64,000 nt of DNA from a virus (IMGVR_UViG_3300046758_000611:1-64000); one strand, 5' to 3'; counted from the stretch's first letter, positions 34,565 through 44,452 are shown. Numbers and translations: made by a program. Notes: generated from the letters alone by a model not told the origin.

Positions 34565-37231
34565 TTATGCACCAAATGATGCTCCAGTTGACTGAACGTT
34601 AAAGTCAAGTACGATGTACTCAACTGCACGTGCAGGTTGGATGAAAATTTGTCCATACATAATGTTTCTGTCAATCATATCCGCAGTATTATTACTTTCG
34701 TCCATAATTACACGGAAAGCATACAATCCAAGTCTTTGTTGTACATTTTCAAGATAAGGATTAACTATACCCAAGAAACGATTACGTGTTGCGGTTACAT
34801 TTTGCTCGAAAATTAAGAATCGTGCAGAACTTGCAATGAACTTCTTAAGGTTGATAAGAAGACGTCTTACATTAATTCTATCCAATGCACTTGCATTTCT
34901 TTGCAATGTTTTCTGACCGAAAGCAACAATACCTTGACCAGGAAATGCGGCGATTGGGTTAACTTTACCTTCATAAAGTGTATCTCTTTCAGCAAAGTTT
35001 AATCTATCCATAACAGATACTGCTGACTCAATTCCACCACGATTAAGTCCGGCAGGAGCAAACCACTCAGCAGAACGTTGGTCATTAGAAGCATATACTG
35101 CCATCATCAATGCACTCGGAGGATATGGAACAATACGGTTAGTTGCCGGATCAATGATCTTAACCCAAGGATAATATGTAGCCGCATAGTTTGAATCAAG
35201 TGTAGATGCTTGTGAAACTGCATCGTCTACACGACCTGGTTGATTATGAGCACTTACACAATCAAGGATATAGAAGCAATCTTCACGGGTTTCACAAAGA
35301 TCAACACCACGATTAATTACAGTTCTATGAAGATCAAGACTCAATCCAGGTGTTACGAGCAAGTTAATATCAAACTCGTCCTGATTGCTTAATGCCTGAA
35401 ATGCACGAATATAACCTTGTGTCCCGGATGAAAATCGTCCAGAACAATCAAGACCCTGTACATTAGAAGGAGAAATATTTTTCCCTGTATTAATAGGATG
35501 TCCAGGAGCATGGCCATCAAATCCTTGTTGGAAACCAACCAAGAATCTTCTAAGTTTGCTTGTTTCAATTTCTTCAGAAACCGAAGGACTTGTATCAATA
35601 GCACTAACGGCAAATTCTTCAACTACTCCATCGACTTCCTCTTTATATGATCCGGGTTTGTCCATGTAATATCCAAGACCTGCTTCTCCAGCATCATTAG
35701 GGATCGGAGCAAACAGTTCAAAAGTGTCTTTCTGAGAACGTGGCATATCTAAAATACCATCTGGTGTATCTTCTGTAAATACCGCACCATTAAAGTAACG
35801 ACCTGGATTTCTTTCATATTGAGAAACATGACTGAAAATAGGTTGTGGAACTTCAAGTCCACCTACTGGTGACATATATGAAGCATGACCATAAGGCATT
35901 GCATTTGCAGGAGCAACCATATCAGGATTCAATTCAATACGAATCCAACGACTTGAGTTTCCATAGTCACCGTGCTCAGTTACTTTACCACGTGAGTCAA
36001 TTGTTGTAAAACGGTCACCTATTACACGTGCGACAAAGTTAGGACTAAGTGGGTCAAGTGTAAGAGCATCGTAGTTTTCAATTACATTTTGGGTTTTGTC
36101 GTTATCAAGAAATCCACGAACAACCAAACTAAATGTACCATAATCCGAACCAGAAATGCTACCAGGAGTTCTGACATTATATATACCAATTTTGATTTCA
36201 CGATTTGCACTTGTTCCCATATTACGAGTATAAACTCTAAACAAGTCGTATCTACGTCCACTAATTTCTTGGGACTGAATATAAGGTGTTACTGCTGGAC
36301 GACACGCAAACTCACCACCTTCACCGAATGTTGACAAATCAACTTCTTCTTCACCTTCTGCATTAAGAGTAGTATTTTGAAACTGCATTGTTTCTCCTTC
36401 ACCAATCGCAGCCTCTACATCACAACTTAAACGATAAGTTACACCTGCAAATACATTTGCATATATTCTTTCTTGTTCGTTTTCAAAATAGCAATGGAAA
36501 TATGCAGGTTCTACATTTTTCTTAGCAGCCCTACCAAATACATTATGCAAACTATCAGGATCACGTGGATCAAGTGAGAACGCATAATCACTAGGAATTT
36601 CATTTCCGTTTTCGTCTTCTTTATCTCCAACATTTTGAACAACTCCGTCTTCATCGGTAGTTCTTAATTTAAGTGTTGAACGAAGATTTGAACTAACAAC
36701 GGTATTTCCATCAGCATCTTCAGTTTCAGAATAAAACATTACATCAGTTAATGAGTCGACCTCAGAACCACGGAAACCACTAAGGTCTACAATTGACTCT
36801 CCACCAGGAGAAACAATCAAAGCATTTGCTAAGACACCGATAACACTATCGTCACCGACTTCAACTGGACAACTGCCACTTTCCAATCCGTAGTATGCTT
36901 CGTATTTTTCGTCATCTACTGATTCTACCGTTGCTTTAATAATGAGTGCATCTTTCTGCTCATATCCACCGAGTGATCCGACTCGTACTATTGTTACCAC
37001 ACCTTGTTGTTGTAAATATTCACTTGCAGTAAATGGTTGATAATAATCACCATCTGCTGTGCCAAATAAATCTTCCAACTCTGCGGCTGAAGTTACGATG
37101 GTTGGTGCATATGCGGGACCTCTGTTAAAAGGACCAACAACTGCTCCACCTATATTTTGAACTCCTTGTGAAAGAAGTGATGAATCGATTTCATTCGTGA
37201 AAACTGCTGGACTAATTGTTCGTTCTGCCAT
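34565..37231 (-). CDS. gp18: Tail sheath protein (gp18-like)
   Basis: 888 residues, longer than T4 gp18 (659). It forms the contractile sheath. The N-terminus has the sheath signature ISPAVFTNEIDSSLLSQGVQ with GGAVVGPFNRGPAYAPTIV. The C-terminal domain ends with NRFLGIVNPYLENVQQRLGL, then MYGQIFIQPARAVEYIVLDF. Extra length lies in the middle (about 120-480), probably surface-exposed insert domains. An AGGAG site precedes the ATG. A late-type TATAAATA lies 93 bases upstream and a strong terminator follows. Confidence 0.94.
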   Translation of the reverse strand: MAERTISPAVFTNEIDSSLLSQGVQNIGGAVVGPFNRGPAYAPTIVTSAAELEDLFGTADGDYYQPFTASEYLQQQGVVTIVRVGSLGGYEQKDALIIKATVESVDDEKYEAYYGLESGSCPVEVGDDSVIGVLANALIVSPGGESIVDLSGFRGSEVDSLTDVMFYSETEDADGNTVVSSNLRSTLKLRTTDEDGVVQNVGDKEDENGNEIPSDYAFSLDPRDPDSLHNVFGRAAKKNVEPAYFHCYFENEQERIYANVFAGVTYRLSCDVEAAIGEGETMQFQNTTLNAEGEEEVDLSTFGEGGEFACRPAVTPYIQSQEISGRRYDLFRVYTRNMGTSANREIKIGIYNVRTPGSISGSDYGTFSLVVRGFLDNDKTQNVIENYDALTLDPLSPNFVARVIGDRFTTIDSRGKVTEHGDYGNSSRWIRIELNPDMVAPANAMPYGHASYMSPVGGLEVPQPIFSHVSQYERNPGRYFNGAVFTEDTPDGILDMPRSQKDTFELFAPIPNDAGEAGLGYYMDKPGSYKEEVDGVVEEFAVSAIDTSPSVSEEIETSKLRRFLVGFQQGFDGHAPGHPINTGKNISPSNVQGLDCSGRFSSGTQGYIRAFQALSNQDEFDINLLVTPGLSLDLHRTVINRGVDLCETREDCFYILDCVSAHNQPGRVDDAVSQASTLDSNYAATYYPWVKIIDPATNRIVPYPPSALMMAVYASNDQRSAEWFAPAGLNRGGIESAVSVMDRLNFAERDTLYEGKVNPIAAFPGQGIVAFGQKTLQRNASALDRINVRRLLINLKKFIASSARFLIFEQNVTATRNRFLGIVNPYLENVQQRLGLYAFRVIMDESNNTADMIDRNIMYGQIFIQPARAVEYIVLDFNVQSTGASFGA

Positions 37232-37323
37232 TTCTGGATTCTCCTGTTTGGGTTGTTATGTATTGTATAATTAAAGTTTGACCTTTTTTAGAATAAATAT
37301 TCCTAAAAATTTTCAAAGTTTAA

Positions 37324-37331
37324 TATTTATA
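37324..37331 (-). promoter_or_regulatory. T4-late-promoter-like TATAAATA upstream of sheath gene
   Basis: TATAAATA in the gene direction, 93 bases upstream of the sheath start. A second AT word (ATATTTATT in the gene direction, near 37292-37300) lies nearer the gene. Confidence 0.4.
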
Positions 37332-37343
37332 GACAAATAGTAA

Positions 37344-37616
37344 TTATTTTTTAATATATACCCCAAATTGTACATCTATTTCACCGTCACCATATTTTTC
37401 AAACAAACGTTCCTTAAATAAAATTTCTCGTTTTGTTATGTCATTAAAATCGGTATGTGCTTCACTTGTTAAATTTTCAATATTTGACAATTTGTCTTTA
37501 AGTTGCTTTTTTTCAATTTCAAGTTCACCTAGTGATAATACGATTTGTTGGTAATCGGAGTTTAATCTCGTAATTTCAGATATTTCATCTTTACTTAATT
37601 CTATTTTATTTTCCAT
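37344..37616 (-). CDS. Small coiled-coil protein, unknown
   Basis: 90 residues from the ATG at 37616; a TTG one codon earlier is less likely. Residues 5-75 have a strong heptad-like pattern (Leu/Ile/Glu/Lys), then a YGDGEIDVQFGVYIKK end. It lies between the gp15-like gene and the sheath gene. No family recognised; it may be a tail assembly factor. Confidence 0.65.
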   Translation of the reverse strand: MENKIELSKDEISEITRLNSDYQQIVLSLGELEIEKKQLKDKLSNIENLTSEAHTDFNDITKREILFKERLFEKYGDGEIDVQFGVYIKK

Positions 37617-37664
37617 CAAATTAATGATATGTAATAATTAACAAAAAATCAAGTATAAATAATT

Positions 37665-38900
37665 TTAAAGTTTTACTAAATTAATTTTCACTATTTGAAC
37701 AGATGATTCATGTACTTCTATATTCAATTTATATTCAGCATTTATAGTCTGTTCGTATATTTCACTTGGTTTTAACTGAATTTCATTTCCAAGATAATCC
37801 CACACAAATACTTCATCTTCATTTTCATTTATTTTAGTTGTTATGTAAAATTGTGACTCTTCTGTTTCTATCGTATAAAACTCCTCATCCATCTGAAGAC
37901 GAAGTTCATATTTGTTTTCGGTATTGTTAATAAATACATTTTGCGTTTTTCTATCTAATATAATATTTTTCAAACCAGTTGTGCTTGTATTATTTAAATG
38001 TTCATTTTTAAAACTTGAACTATTTTTATCATATTCTACACCCCAAACAATTTTTCTTGGTGTCAGAGAAAGTTTAGATGTAGTTTTATTATCAAATATC
38101 TCAGGTAATAAAAAGGCATTTACAGTTGCACTAAATGTGGTAGTCACATTTCTATCTTCCCCCTCGGCAGATTCAACCGAATTAGAGAAACTATCTATTT
38201 TAGTTTTAAATTTAAATCCAGATGGATCACCCCAGTAGTCATCACTTGCAAATGTTATTTTTTCTACAAGAGTATTCATCTGTTCAACGTATTCCGTTGA
38301 CATGGTAAAATCATAAGTTAAATCAACACGGTCTGGGAATGTAATATTATGAACTTGGTAAACTTTATTTACATCGTTTAACAAACTAAATCGGTCATAC
38401 ATATTTTTTGAATCAAACTTTTTAACAAACGGAACACTTAATTGATTATTGATTGGTGAAAAGTTATCATCTTTAGTTACACTCGTTCTTATAAAAATAA
38501 TCATTGGCCTTTGTGCCTGTCCCTTTGTATCACGAAAAAAACCATCATTTTGAATTGCACTCCATCGTTCAGGTGAAGCATGACGAACAGGAACTGTTAC
38601 AAGTGACCCACCCGTGTCAACTACTTCGGGTTTTATTACTTTTACAAAATAGTCATACAATATATTATCAATATCAAGTAAAGTTATAGAATAATCACTA
38701 AATGAAGTATTTTCCATTCTCATTTTCTCGGCACGGTTATCAGAATAATCCGAAGACTTAGATTGTTTGATATTTGATAATTGTTGATTATTATCTAAAT
38801 TTGGTGGTAATTTACCCAAAGAACTTGTAAATTCGTCTTTATTAGTCGACAAATTTCTTAATGTAATAAATGGATTATTAACTGAATTGAAATTTCCCAC
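37665..38900 (-). CDS. gp15: Tail completion / sheath stabiliser (gp15-like)
   Basis: 411 residues, GTG start with AAAGGA eight bases upstream. The section from about residue 75 (LLDIDNILYDYFV, then SLVTVPVRHASPERWSAI) and the later FTMSTEYVEQMNTLVEKI and TVNAFLLPE segments follow the layout of T4 gp15, which caps the tail and contacts the neck. T4 gp15 is 272 residues; the extra length is an N-terminal Ser/Asn-rich stretch and a C-terminal domain. Location after gp14- and gp13-like genes supports the call. The start overlaps the gp14-like stop by one base. Confidence 0.65.
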   Translation of the reverse strand: MGNFNSVNNPFITLRNLSTNKDEFTSSLGKLPPNLDNNQQLSNIKQSKSSDYSDNRAEKMRMENTSFSDYSITLLDIDNILYDYFVKVIKPEVVDTGGSLVTVPVRHASPERWSAIQNDGFFRDTKGQAQRPMIIFIRTSVTKDDNFSPINNQLSVPFVKKFDSKNMYDRFSLLNDVNKVYQVHNITFPDRVDLTYDFTMSTEYVEQMNTLVEKITFASDDYWGDPSGFKFKTKIDSFSNSVESAEGEDRNVTTTFSATVNAFLLPEIFDNKTTSKLSLTPRKIVWGVEYDKNSSSFKNEHLNNTSTTGLKNIILDRKTQNVFINNTENKYELRLQMDEEFYTIETEESQFYITTKINENEDEVFVWDYLGNEIQLKPSEIYEQTINAEYKLNIEVHESSVQIVKINLVKL

Positions 38901-39367
38901 TATAAATTCCTTTCCGATATATTAAGTTTGCTTAATCTCGTAAGATGACCATTACACAATAAACTAAAGTTTTTTTCTGGTTGACCACCTAAAAATTGAT
39001 TTTCAGTAATTGCACTTATTTCAAAATAAGAATTTTCCCAAAATATAATGTCACCATTTTCAGGATAAAATCCTTTAAGTTCACATAATTTTTGATGAAA
39101 ACGAAATATAACTCCTTTTTTTACATCAGGTCCAAATCCTTCATAACTCGTGGTTTCTGGATTCGTTTCAACTAAACAAGAAGTTTCAATACCAGGATAA
39201 TAAAATTTATTTATGCTTTCACCATATACATTTTCATGTGTGTGTGATGTATCTATTTTAAATAAAATAATTATTTGTTCTATTATATCAAGCATTAATT
39301 CACCGGAAAGACTATTCATTAAACGAACATCTCTTCTTGAAAAGTATCTTCCTCGTGATCTTGACAT
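38900..39367 (-). CDS. gp14: Neck protein (gp14-like)
   Basis: 155 residues. The C-terminal half, with FYPENGDIIFWENSYFEISA and the following FLGGQP loop, resembles the gp14 neck protein core (a GDI(V/I)(Y/F) strand, then FEI). It is shorter than T4 gp14 (256). Gene order gp13-gp14-gp15 is kept. It would join head and tail. Confidence 0.6.
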   Translation of the reverse strand: MSRSRGRYFSRRDVRLMNSLSGELMLDIIEQIIILFKIDTSHTHENVYGESINKFYYPGIETSCLVETNPETTSYEGFGPDVKKGVIFRFHQKLCELKGFYPENGDIIFWENSYFEISAITENQFLGGQPEKNFSLLCNGHLTRLSKLNISERNL

Positions 39368-39370
39368 TTT

Positions 39371-40747
39371 TTATCCTATATACAAAAAGTTTGGTACTTT
39401 TCTTAAATTTTCTTGTAAGTTATCAGAGATTTGATTTAACGACTCACTTGTTGTACTGCGACTTGTGACTTCTAAATCTTCTCTTAACTCTGTTATTAAT
39501 TGTTCTTTTTCGGTGGCAGCCTCTGATCTTAGTGCATCTCCATCTAATGATGTTTCTCCACCTGGTATTGGTAAACTTTGATATTTTGATCGCACAGAAC
39601 CCAATAATTCTTTACACAATGCCAAGTAATATTTCATAATCCAACGTTTCCCAACATCATTGATTGTGGAAAAACTATGAAATTGATATGGTGCATTACT
39701 TACATCCGTAATTGCATCGGAAGACGAATATGATAAACCTGAGTCATATGATTTAGGTGTTCCATCATTTAAACCAGTTTGTGTATTATCAACAACCACT
39801 TGCTCGGTCGTTTCCTCGGTAACTTCCGTTTGAGTTTTCGGCATAACATTAAATTCATCAGCATCTACATAACCCTGAACTGCGGCTATATCTCGTTCTC
39901 TTTTAAATACATAATCAAAATATAAAGTATAATCTTTAGTTGGTATTGGAAAAATTGTAAGTTTATTGTTAATTAATTCAAAACTATAAGCACTTCTTCT
40001 TATCTGTTCATTAAATTCAATTGCCTGTAAACGAAGTAAATCTTCATTGATTGGTCTTAATAAAAACTGAGTACCTTTTGGTGACATACCACTCCAACCA
40101 AATTCACTTAGCATATTTGATGCAGACATACCAGAGTTGGACATTGGGTCATAGATTTTATTTATACTCGGAGGTGGTTCGTGAAATACTCTTTTTACTT
40201 CTATTTTTTCTAACTTTTTTTCACCGGTGTGTGGGTCTTCATAGTAATAATTAAACATTCCTTGTAAATCATATGTTTGAACACCCCGTTTGACTTCAAG
40301 GCCTGCCCGTCTCCAATCAACATTTCCACCTGCCCCCACTTCAGCACCATATGCCTCGGACAATTTTAAATAAAATGGTAATGGTTGAGTTTGTAAAACA
40401 GATGTAGTTAAATTTACACTTGTAGATGTACCACGTAAACTATACATATTTTGCTTAATTGAGAATTGATTTATTTGAGCACTATATTCAGTTACTGCTT
40501 CTTCATAACAAGCATAAAATTGAACATCTATCATTTCAACATCCACGATGGGAAAACCAAGACGAGTTGCAGCCCAAGCTGCGGCCTTTGGAGCAAAGGA
40601 CACAAATTCAACATCATTATCAAAAAACCCAAACGGAGTTTTTCCTATTGGTGATGATGTTTTACCGTCCCAACGAACTCTTTCAAGTTCATGCATTTTA
40701 TCATTGGGACTTTGGGTTTCTTCTTCATATTCTTCGTTGTTTTCCAT
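39371..40747 (-). CDS. gp13: Neck protein (gp13-like)
   Basis: 458 residues. It follows the capsid gene and precedes gp14- and gp15-like genes, the place of gp13 in the T4 head-completion set. Typical stretches are WAATRLGFPIVDVEMIDVQF, YACYEEAVTEYSAQINQF and VQTYDLQG. It is longer than T4 gp13 (309); residues 290-350 are an Thr/Val/Asp-rich insert. The start lies 3 bases after an ATATTTATA word and after the capsid terminator. Confidence 0.6.
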   Translation of the reverse strand: MENNEEYEEETQSPNDKMHELERVRWDGKTSSPIGKTPFGFFDNDVEFVSFAPKAAAWAATRLGFPIVDVEMIDVQFYACYEEAVTEYSAQINQFSIKQNMYSLRGTSTSVNLTTSVLQTQPLPFYLKLSEAYGAEVGAGGNVDWRRAGLEVKRGVQTYDLQGMFNYYYEDPHTGEKKLEKIEVKRVFHEPPPSINKIYDPMSNSGMSASNMLSEFGWSGMSPKGTQFLLRPINEDLLRLQAIEFNEQIRRSAYSFELINNKLTIFPIPTKDYTLYFDYVFKRERDIAAVQGYVDADEFNVMPKTQTEVTEETTEQVVVDNTQTGLNDGTPKSYDSGLSYSSSDAITDVSNAPYQFHSFSTINDVGKRWIMKYYLALCKELLGSVRSKYQSLPIPGGETSLDGDALRSEAATEKEQLITELREDLEVTSRSTTSESLNQISDNLQENLRKVPNFLYIG

Positions 40748-40750
40748 GAA

Positions 40751-40759
40751 TATAAATAT
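40751..40759 (-). promoter_or_regulatory. ATATTTATA word between capsid terminator and neck gene
   Basis: The only promoter-like word in the short gap between the capsid terminator and the gp13-like gene. It lies 3 bases from the ATG. Confidence 0.3.
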
Positions 40760-40794
40760 GATAAAGAAATATATTAAGTATTTTAATTATGAAT

Positions 40795-40830
40795 AAAAAA
40801 AGAGAGGTCCCGAAGAACCTCTCTTTAAAT
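40795..40830 (-). terminator. Rho-independent terminator after major capsid gene
   Basis: AAAGAGAGGT pairs with ACCTCTCTTT around an 8-base loop, followed by T7 in the gene direction. It lies 26 bases past the gp23-like stop codon. Confidence 0.9.
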
Positions 40831-40851
40831 TTTTGATCGTTTGCTCTAAGA

Positions 40852-42279
40852 TTAAATCTTATCTGCGTTATTAACAGAGATCTTACCATAGAATTCAGGA
40901 CGTACCATTTTCTTAGCATAACGAGTCATAACCCCACGACGTGGTGTGAAGTTCACTGGATCGTATACCAATGGTGTTTGAATTAATGGGATATATGGAG
41001 CATAAACCGCACCTGTTTCTAAGAAGTTTGCACCTCTGAAACCTACGAGAACGTCACCACTTGTCATGTATGGGTTCTTGTAAACTTGGAAACGATTGTT
41101 CAATGCACCTACCTTGGTAACACCCATTGCGAACTGAGACTGATTTCCGTCTGTATCAGCTGCATATCCTGGGATACTCTCAAGAACGGTAGCAACTTGT
41201 GGAGAACATACGAGGAAGTTTGCACCACCACGAAGAGTCAATTGATGAATTTTGTTACTCATTGATTGAATCTTTGTTCCGAGTTTCTGGAACAATGTTC
41301 CTTGAGTTTCACCACCTTGTAATCCAGCGGTTGCGTCAAATGCAGTTGCATCAACGGTACCAGCATTAACGATAAGCATATCAAGAATTTCCAAGTCAAT
41401 TTCCATTGAAACATACTCGGAAAGAAGTGATGTTAATTCTGCTTCTGCGTCAATACTATGATAAGCATTAAGGTCTTGTGCCAACTCAGGTGTCCACACT
41501 GCTTTTAACTTACGTGTTTTTGCAACGATTGGTTCACTTTTAAGTTCCAAGTTAACTTCAGGGATACCAGCATCTTGTGATCCTGTTACTGCACCTTCGG
41601 TAGCATCGTCAGCTGCTTCAAAGTCACCACGTGTGATGTCTGTTGTTGCGACATGATAATGAAGTGTTCCGTCAGCAGTTGCTTTGTTGTCTCCGTCAAG
41701 AGAAGTTTCTGCTCCACCTCCGTCTACAACTTTAAATGCACGAACACCGTCAAGGTCTGCGTCAGTTGCAACGTCAACTCCAACTTCTTGACCAGTTGTG
41801 ATAGCAACTGTTTGGTCGTTAAGAGAATAACCATGACGACCTGCTCCGTAAAGACCACCTTCTGCTTTGTCAGTTGATTTTGTTGCTCCAGAACCACCAA
41901 ACAAACTACCACTTGCTTGACGTGATTGTGCTGTTCCGTATTTGAAGTCTAAATAGAAAATCAATCCTGATGGAAGATTCATTGGTTGAACCGAAACGAA
42001 TTCCTTCGCAGCGATTTCTGCAAATACACGACGAACGAGAGGAAGTGCTACTCCACTCCATTCTTCTGATCCAGAAGATGTTCCTGTACGTGAACCTTCA
42101 TCAATTAATTGCTTTGCCTGATTTTCAAGAAGAATTGCCATTCCACTTTTTTCTGTATCTGTATCGATACCTTCTAATAAACCAGTCTTTTCCCACTTTG
42201 AAACTAACCCACGGGTTTCTGCCATAAGTTTTTGTTGTGGATTCTGACTGTTTTGTAATAATTTACTAATCTCACTCAT
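40852..42279 (-). CDS. gp23: Major capsid protein (gp23-like)
   Basis: 475 residues. Segments typical of gp23 include WSGVALPLVRRVFAEIAAKE, FVSVQPMNLPSGLIFYLDFK and a C-terminal FTPRRGVMTRYAKKMVRPEF. A gp21-type cleavage site, LLE/G after Glu36, would remove an N-terminal propeptide of 36 residues during maturation, shorter than in T4 (65). An AAGGA site lies ten bases before the ATG. Flanked by scaffold and neck genes and ended by a strong terminator. Confidence 0.95.
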   Translation of the reverse strand: MSEISKLLQNSQNPQQKLMAETRGLVSKWEKTGLLEGIDTDTEKSGMAILLENQAKQLIDEGSRTGTSSGSEEWSGVALPLVRRVFAEIAAKEFVSVQPMNLPSGLIFYLDFKYGTAQSRQASGSLFGGSGATKSTDKAEGGLYGAGRHGYSLNDQTVAITTGQEVGVDVATDADLDGVRAFKVVDGGGAETSLDGDNKATADGTLHYHVATTDITRGDFEAADDATEGAVTGSQDAGIPEVNLELKSEPIVAKTRKLKAVWTPELAQDLNAYHSIDAEAELTSLLSEYVSMEIDLEILDMLIVNAGTVDATAFDATAGLQGGETQGTLFQKLGTKIQSMSNKIHQLTLRGGANFLVCSPQVATVLESIPGYAADTDGNQSQFAMGVTKVGALNNRFQVYKNPYMTSGDVLVGFRGANFLETGAVYAPYIPLIQTPLVYDPVNFTPRRGVMTRYAKKMVRPEFYGKISVNNADKI

Positions 42280-42331
42280 TTTATTTTTTCCTTTTGAATT
42301 TTAGTTGTTGTTTTTTCTAACAGTTTTTAAA

Positions 42332-43672
42332 TTAAACTATCCCTGCAAGTTTTTTGAATCGGTTAGCAAGTTCATTGCCTTCTGATAAAATCTGCTTGGA
42401 TGGTTTAGTTGATTTTATTGCTTTTGATGCCATTCCTTCAGAAATTGACTTTTTTTCTATTGTTTTTGCTTTTGGTGCAGTTGCAACAGATTTTTGTACT
42501 TTTTCTTCAGATTGTTCGTTGATTGAACGGAATGATTCACCAAGAGTTGCGTAAACAAGTTTTGCTTCACGAACATTCTTCGTAAGATCAAAACTTTCTA
42601 CTACTTTTAATTTTTGTGATTCTGCAAGTGCGAACTCTTTAAACAATTTATTTGTATAAAGAAGTTTTGCATTTAACAAATTCACTTCATTCAACTTACC
42701 ACGCAAATATTTGTAGACCTTGCGGTATTCATCGTTTTCTTTTTGAAGTTTTTCGTTTTCTGTTTTCATTTCAGACAAATCGGTATTTCCAACTTCTTCT
42801 TCAATATTTGATTCTTCCTCAAGTTCTTTGAGAATTTCTTCAAGATTGATTTCTTCGTCTTCGTCTTCTTCTTCGTCTTCTTCTGAACATGAACTTTCTT
42901 CGATTGACTCTTCATCAGATTCTTCAGATTCTTCTTCATCGGATTCTTCAACAATCTCGATGTCAATTTCTTCATCAATATCTTCTGCTTCGTCTTCAGC
43001 CTCTTCTTCTGTTAATGAAGGGTCTCCTGATTCACAATCTGCACAATCTGCCACATCGACATGATTGTCTTTCGTTCCTATATCGGATGAGTCGGATTGC
43101 TCTTCTACTGACTCTTCATCTTCTTCAGATTCTTCTGCTTCAACTTCTTCTGCGTCTTCAACTTCATCTTCTTCACTAATTTCAAGTTCTGCTTCAAGTT
43201 CTTTAATGATATTTTCGAGATTGATTTCGTCGTCAGATTCTTCGTCTTCTGCTTCATCATCTAATTCAAGTTCTTCTTCAGCACCGGCGTCTGCTTCTTC
43301 AGATTCCTCGTCCGATTCCTCGTCCGATTCTTCTTCAGATTCTTCTTCAGATTCAAGTTCATCTTCGATTTCATCTTCAACTGATTCTTCGTCTTCTTCG
43401 GAATAACTTCCTTCTTCGACTTCTTCAGCAGATTCTTCTTCAGACTCTTCTGTTTCTTCTTCAGAAATTTCAGGTTCGATTTCTATGGAATCTTCTGCAT
43501 CTAAATCTTCAGATTCTTCTGCGTCTAATTCTTCGTCTTCTCTTAACTTTTTTGTAAGCATACTTTGCAAACGAGGTGCAAATGCTTCTTCTAAAGCAAG
43601 ACGGGCATTGGCTAATGCTGTTTCACGGACTGCTTTTGCGTCTGCGATTGCTTCTTGTAATAATTTACTCAT
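42332..43672 (-). CDS. gp22: Prohead core scaffold (gp22-like), hyperacidic
   Basis: 446 residues. The N-terminus, AIADAKAVRETALANARLAL then EEAFAPRLQSML, matches the start of gp22 scaffold proteins. Residues about 45-300 are an extreme Glu/Asp/Ser low-complexity expansion absent from T4 gp22 (269 residues). The C-terminal 150 residues are helical and end in NRFKKLAGIV. gp21-type cleavage sites ISE/G (after 412) and LSE/G (after 431) fit destruction of the scaffold in the mature head. Ser-rich readings of the complementary strand here are shadows. Confidence 0.85.
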   Translation of the reverse strand: MSKLLQEAIADAKAVRETALANARLALEEAFAPRLQSMLTKKLREDEELDAEESEDLDAEDSIEIEPEISEEETEESEEESAEEVEEGSYSEEDEESVEDEIEDELESEEESEEESDEESDEESEEADAGAEEELELDDEAEDEESDDEINLENIIKELEAELEISEEDEVEDAEEVEAEESEEDEESVEEQSDSSDIGTKDNHVDVADCADCESGDPSLTEEEAEDEAEDIDEEIDIEIVEESDEEESEESDEESIEESSCSEEDEEEDEDEEINLEEILKELEEESNIEEEVGNTDLSEMKTENEKLQKENDEYRKVYKYLRGKLNEVNLLNAKLLYTNKLFKEFALAESQKLKVVESFDLTKNVREAKLVYATLGESFRSINEQSEEKVQKSVATAPKAKTIEKKSISEGMASKAIKSTKPSKQILSEGNELANRFKKLAGIV

Positions 43673-43823
43673 GATTTTTGTTTTTTTCCTATGTTCTAAA
43701 GTTATTATAAAACTCTAATTGATGAAACTTTTTTGACGTGTTTCCAATATATGTGGAAGCATTTGTAAAATAAATATATACTTACGTATGAAAATATTTT
43801 AAAAATATATAAAAAATTTAAAA

Positions 43824-43849
43824 AAAAAGAGAAGAAACCTTCTCTTTTT
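43824..43849 (-). terminator. Rho-independent terminator after core gene
   Basis: AAAAAGAGAAG pairs with CTTCTCTTTTT around a 4-base loop, with T8 following in the gene direction. It lies 19 bases past the 43868 stop and separates that gene from the scaffold gene. The rest of the 195-base gap is AT-rich with an ATATTTATT word near 43769-43777. Confidence 0.85.
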
Positions 43850-43867
43850 CATTTTTTAAACTAAAAT

Positions 43868-44452
43868 TTATATAACTTTTCGGTCTCCTAAAATGCGATT
43901 AAGTCGTTCCGAAAGAGTTAAAGTAGACCAATCTTTACTTGCCTTGTAAGTTTTTCCATCGATCTCGATTTTATTTTGATCATCGGAAGACTCTTTAACT
44001 TTGTATGTTTTTCCATCAACTTCAAATTCTTCTTCTCCGTCTTCTTTTGCTTGGGTAACAGCTGCACCGAAAGCATTGCCTTCCTCCACATCTTCCTCAT
44101 CCTCTTCGTGTGTATCACACGATGACTCTTCTAGTTCGTCTTCACCGACAAATTCTTCTGTGTCTTCTTGTTCGGTGATTTCCTTTTTTTCTTTTAATTT
44201 ATATTTTTTTCCACCAACTTCGAATTCTTCTTCCCCATTTTCACGGGCATTTTTTACTGCGGCTCCAAATGCGTTACCTTCTTCAATGTTTTCGTCATCG
44301 GAATTTTCATCTGATTCTTCTTGTTTTTTAAGAATTGCTTTCTTTAATGGTTCAGGAAGTTTTTCTTGTGCTTTGGTAAGACCCTCAAACAATTCAAGTT
44401 CGGATATTACTTCTTTAATAATTTTTTTAAGTTCAGTTCTTGTGATTTTCAT
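43868..44452 (-). CDS. Probable prohead core / internal head protein with repeats
   Basis: 194 residues, very acidic. It starts with a short basic amphipathic helix (MKITRTELKKIIKEVISELE) followed by an LFE/G site (after Glu23) that fits gp21-type prohead protease cleavage. Two copies of an EEGNAFGAAV..A...GEEEFEV.GK.YK unit (about 57-90 and 125-158) and a third partial unit (IEIDGKTYK) follow. A targeting helix plus a protease site is like T4 internal proteins that are packed in the head. Located between protease and scaffold genes. Function inferred. Confidence 0.6.
   Translation of the reverse strand: MKITRTELKKIIKEVISELELFEGLTKAQEKLPEPLKKAILKKQEESDENSDDENIEEGNAFGAAVKNARENGEEEFEVGGKKYKLKEKKEITEQEDTEEFVGEDELEESSCDTHEEDEEDVEEGNAFGAAVTQAKEDGEEEFEVDGKTYKVKESSDDQNKIEIDGKTYKASKDWSTLTLSERLNRILGDRKVI

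Noticed and set aside
42828-43406. Long plus-strand Ser-rich open frames opposite the scaffold gene
   Set aside because: They are the complement of Glu/Asp/Ser codon runs; low complexity, no ribosome site, and the minus-strand gene has clear gp22 similarity at both ends.
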